A model generated the notes under the pieces. The model was not told the DNA's origin. It saw nothing but the letters and a program-made list of their open reading frames with translations, and did no database searches. Of a DNA stretch of 64,000 bases, positions 63,778 through 64,000 are shown piece after piece. Source of the stretch: Purshia tridentata (taxonomy: Eukaryota; Streptophyta; Magnoliopsida; Rosales; Rosaceae). The position numbers were made by a program, and so were the translations under genes. Each line of letters starts with the position of its first letter. The first letter of the stretch is position 1. The DNA lies in the NCBI GenBank assembly GCA_003254885.1, contig QANT01009345.1:32775-96774 (forward strand), written 5' to 3'.

Positions 63778-63910
63778 CTCATATACAATAGTACTACATA
63801 TTCACATTCATGCCATTTTTGTTTGAGGAACAAACCCTCATATACAATACCACTACAAATTCGCATTCATGCCAATTTTGTTTGAGGAGTCAATAACGGA
63901 CTACCAAACC
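63778..63910. repeat. two diverged copies of KTN80 3'-UTR sequence
   Basis: Copies at about 63778-63836 and 63837-63910 (period 59) share catatacaata..actaca, cattc.tgccaa and ttttgtttgagga with the KTN80 3' UTR at about 62823-62935. The second copy also matches its continuation (gtcaataacggactacc versus gtcaatatcggaatact). The 3' UTR has about 20 extra bases in the middle. Confidence 0.75.
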
Positions 63911-64000
63911 CCAATTATTTTTCCATGAAGTTCAAGAAAGTAAACCAATTGCAATGAAAAGAATATGTCTCTTATTCATAAGAAAAGAAAAACAAAAAGT

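Larger units (their letters stand above)
62798..64000. other. KTN80 downstream region
   Basis: It contains the KTN80 3' UTR (to about 63150 by appearance), a short inverted-repeat element (63240-63424), and two degenerate copies of the 3' UTR sequence (63778-63910). ORFs at 62944-63216 and 63570-63755 look non-coding. Confidence 0.5.

Overview
The window is plant nuclear DNA. It shows an AT-rich background, GT-AG introns with T-rich acceptor tracts, widely spaced multi-exon genes on both strands, GA/CT and AT microsatellites, and proteins of land-plant-specific families (NAC, STRUBBELIG receptor, plant-type SCPL, KTN80). My best guess for the organism is Rosaceae, probably Prunus. This rests on the NAC protein resembling the NOR/NARS1-type fruit-ripening NACs and on general gene character; I ran no search.

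Layout from left to right: (1) 209-1573 (+) NAC transcription factor with a 45-residue in-frame tandem duplication in its activation region. (2) 4518-7529 (-) serine carboxypeptidase-like enzyme, 10 exons, one GC-AG intron. (3) 12849-13844 (+) intronless alpha/beta hydrolase of the plant monoacylglycerol-lipase type. (4) 14716-22792 (-) large SNF2-RING chromatin translocase of the FRG/CHR27-CHR28 type, 12 exons. (5) 24973-27939 (+) GID8/TWA1 homologue (LisH-CTLH), 6 exons. (6) 28757-29050 (-) small unknown protein. (7) 33040-34182 (+) kelch-repeat protein. (8) 38292-41194 (+) small unknown proline-rich membrane protein, 2 exons. (9) 43520-44455 (-) basic, probably N-myristoylated protein. (10) 47644-53125 (+) STRUBBELIG-family LRR receptor-like pseudokinase, 16 exons. 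(11) 55771-62797 (+) katanin p80 subunit KTN80, 18 exons. Every splice model was assembled by hand and each closes in frame on a stop codon.

The genes do not form a pathway. They are ordinary independent plant loci covering transcription and chromatin (NAC, FRG), protein degradation (GID8, carboxypeptidase), lipid metabolism (MAGL), cell-surface signalling (SRF) and microtubule severing (KTN80). I saw no rRNA, CRISPR, organellar insertion, intact retroelement or convincing tRNA/miRNA gene.

The most unusual property is a series of short, young local tandem duplications (about 92, 115, 135, 143-147, 158 and 331 bp, plus a 39-bp x4 coding repeat). Two lie inside coding exons, and one duplicated a 5' leader together with its start codon, creating an upstream ORF. 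A small terminal-inverted-repeat element with an 8-bp target duplication lies downstream of KTN80, and degenerate copies of the KTN80 3' region lie beyond it.
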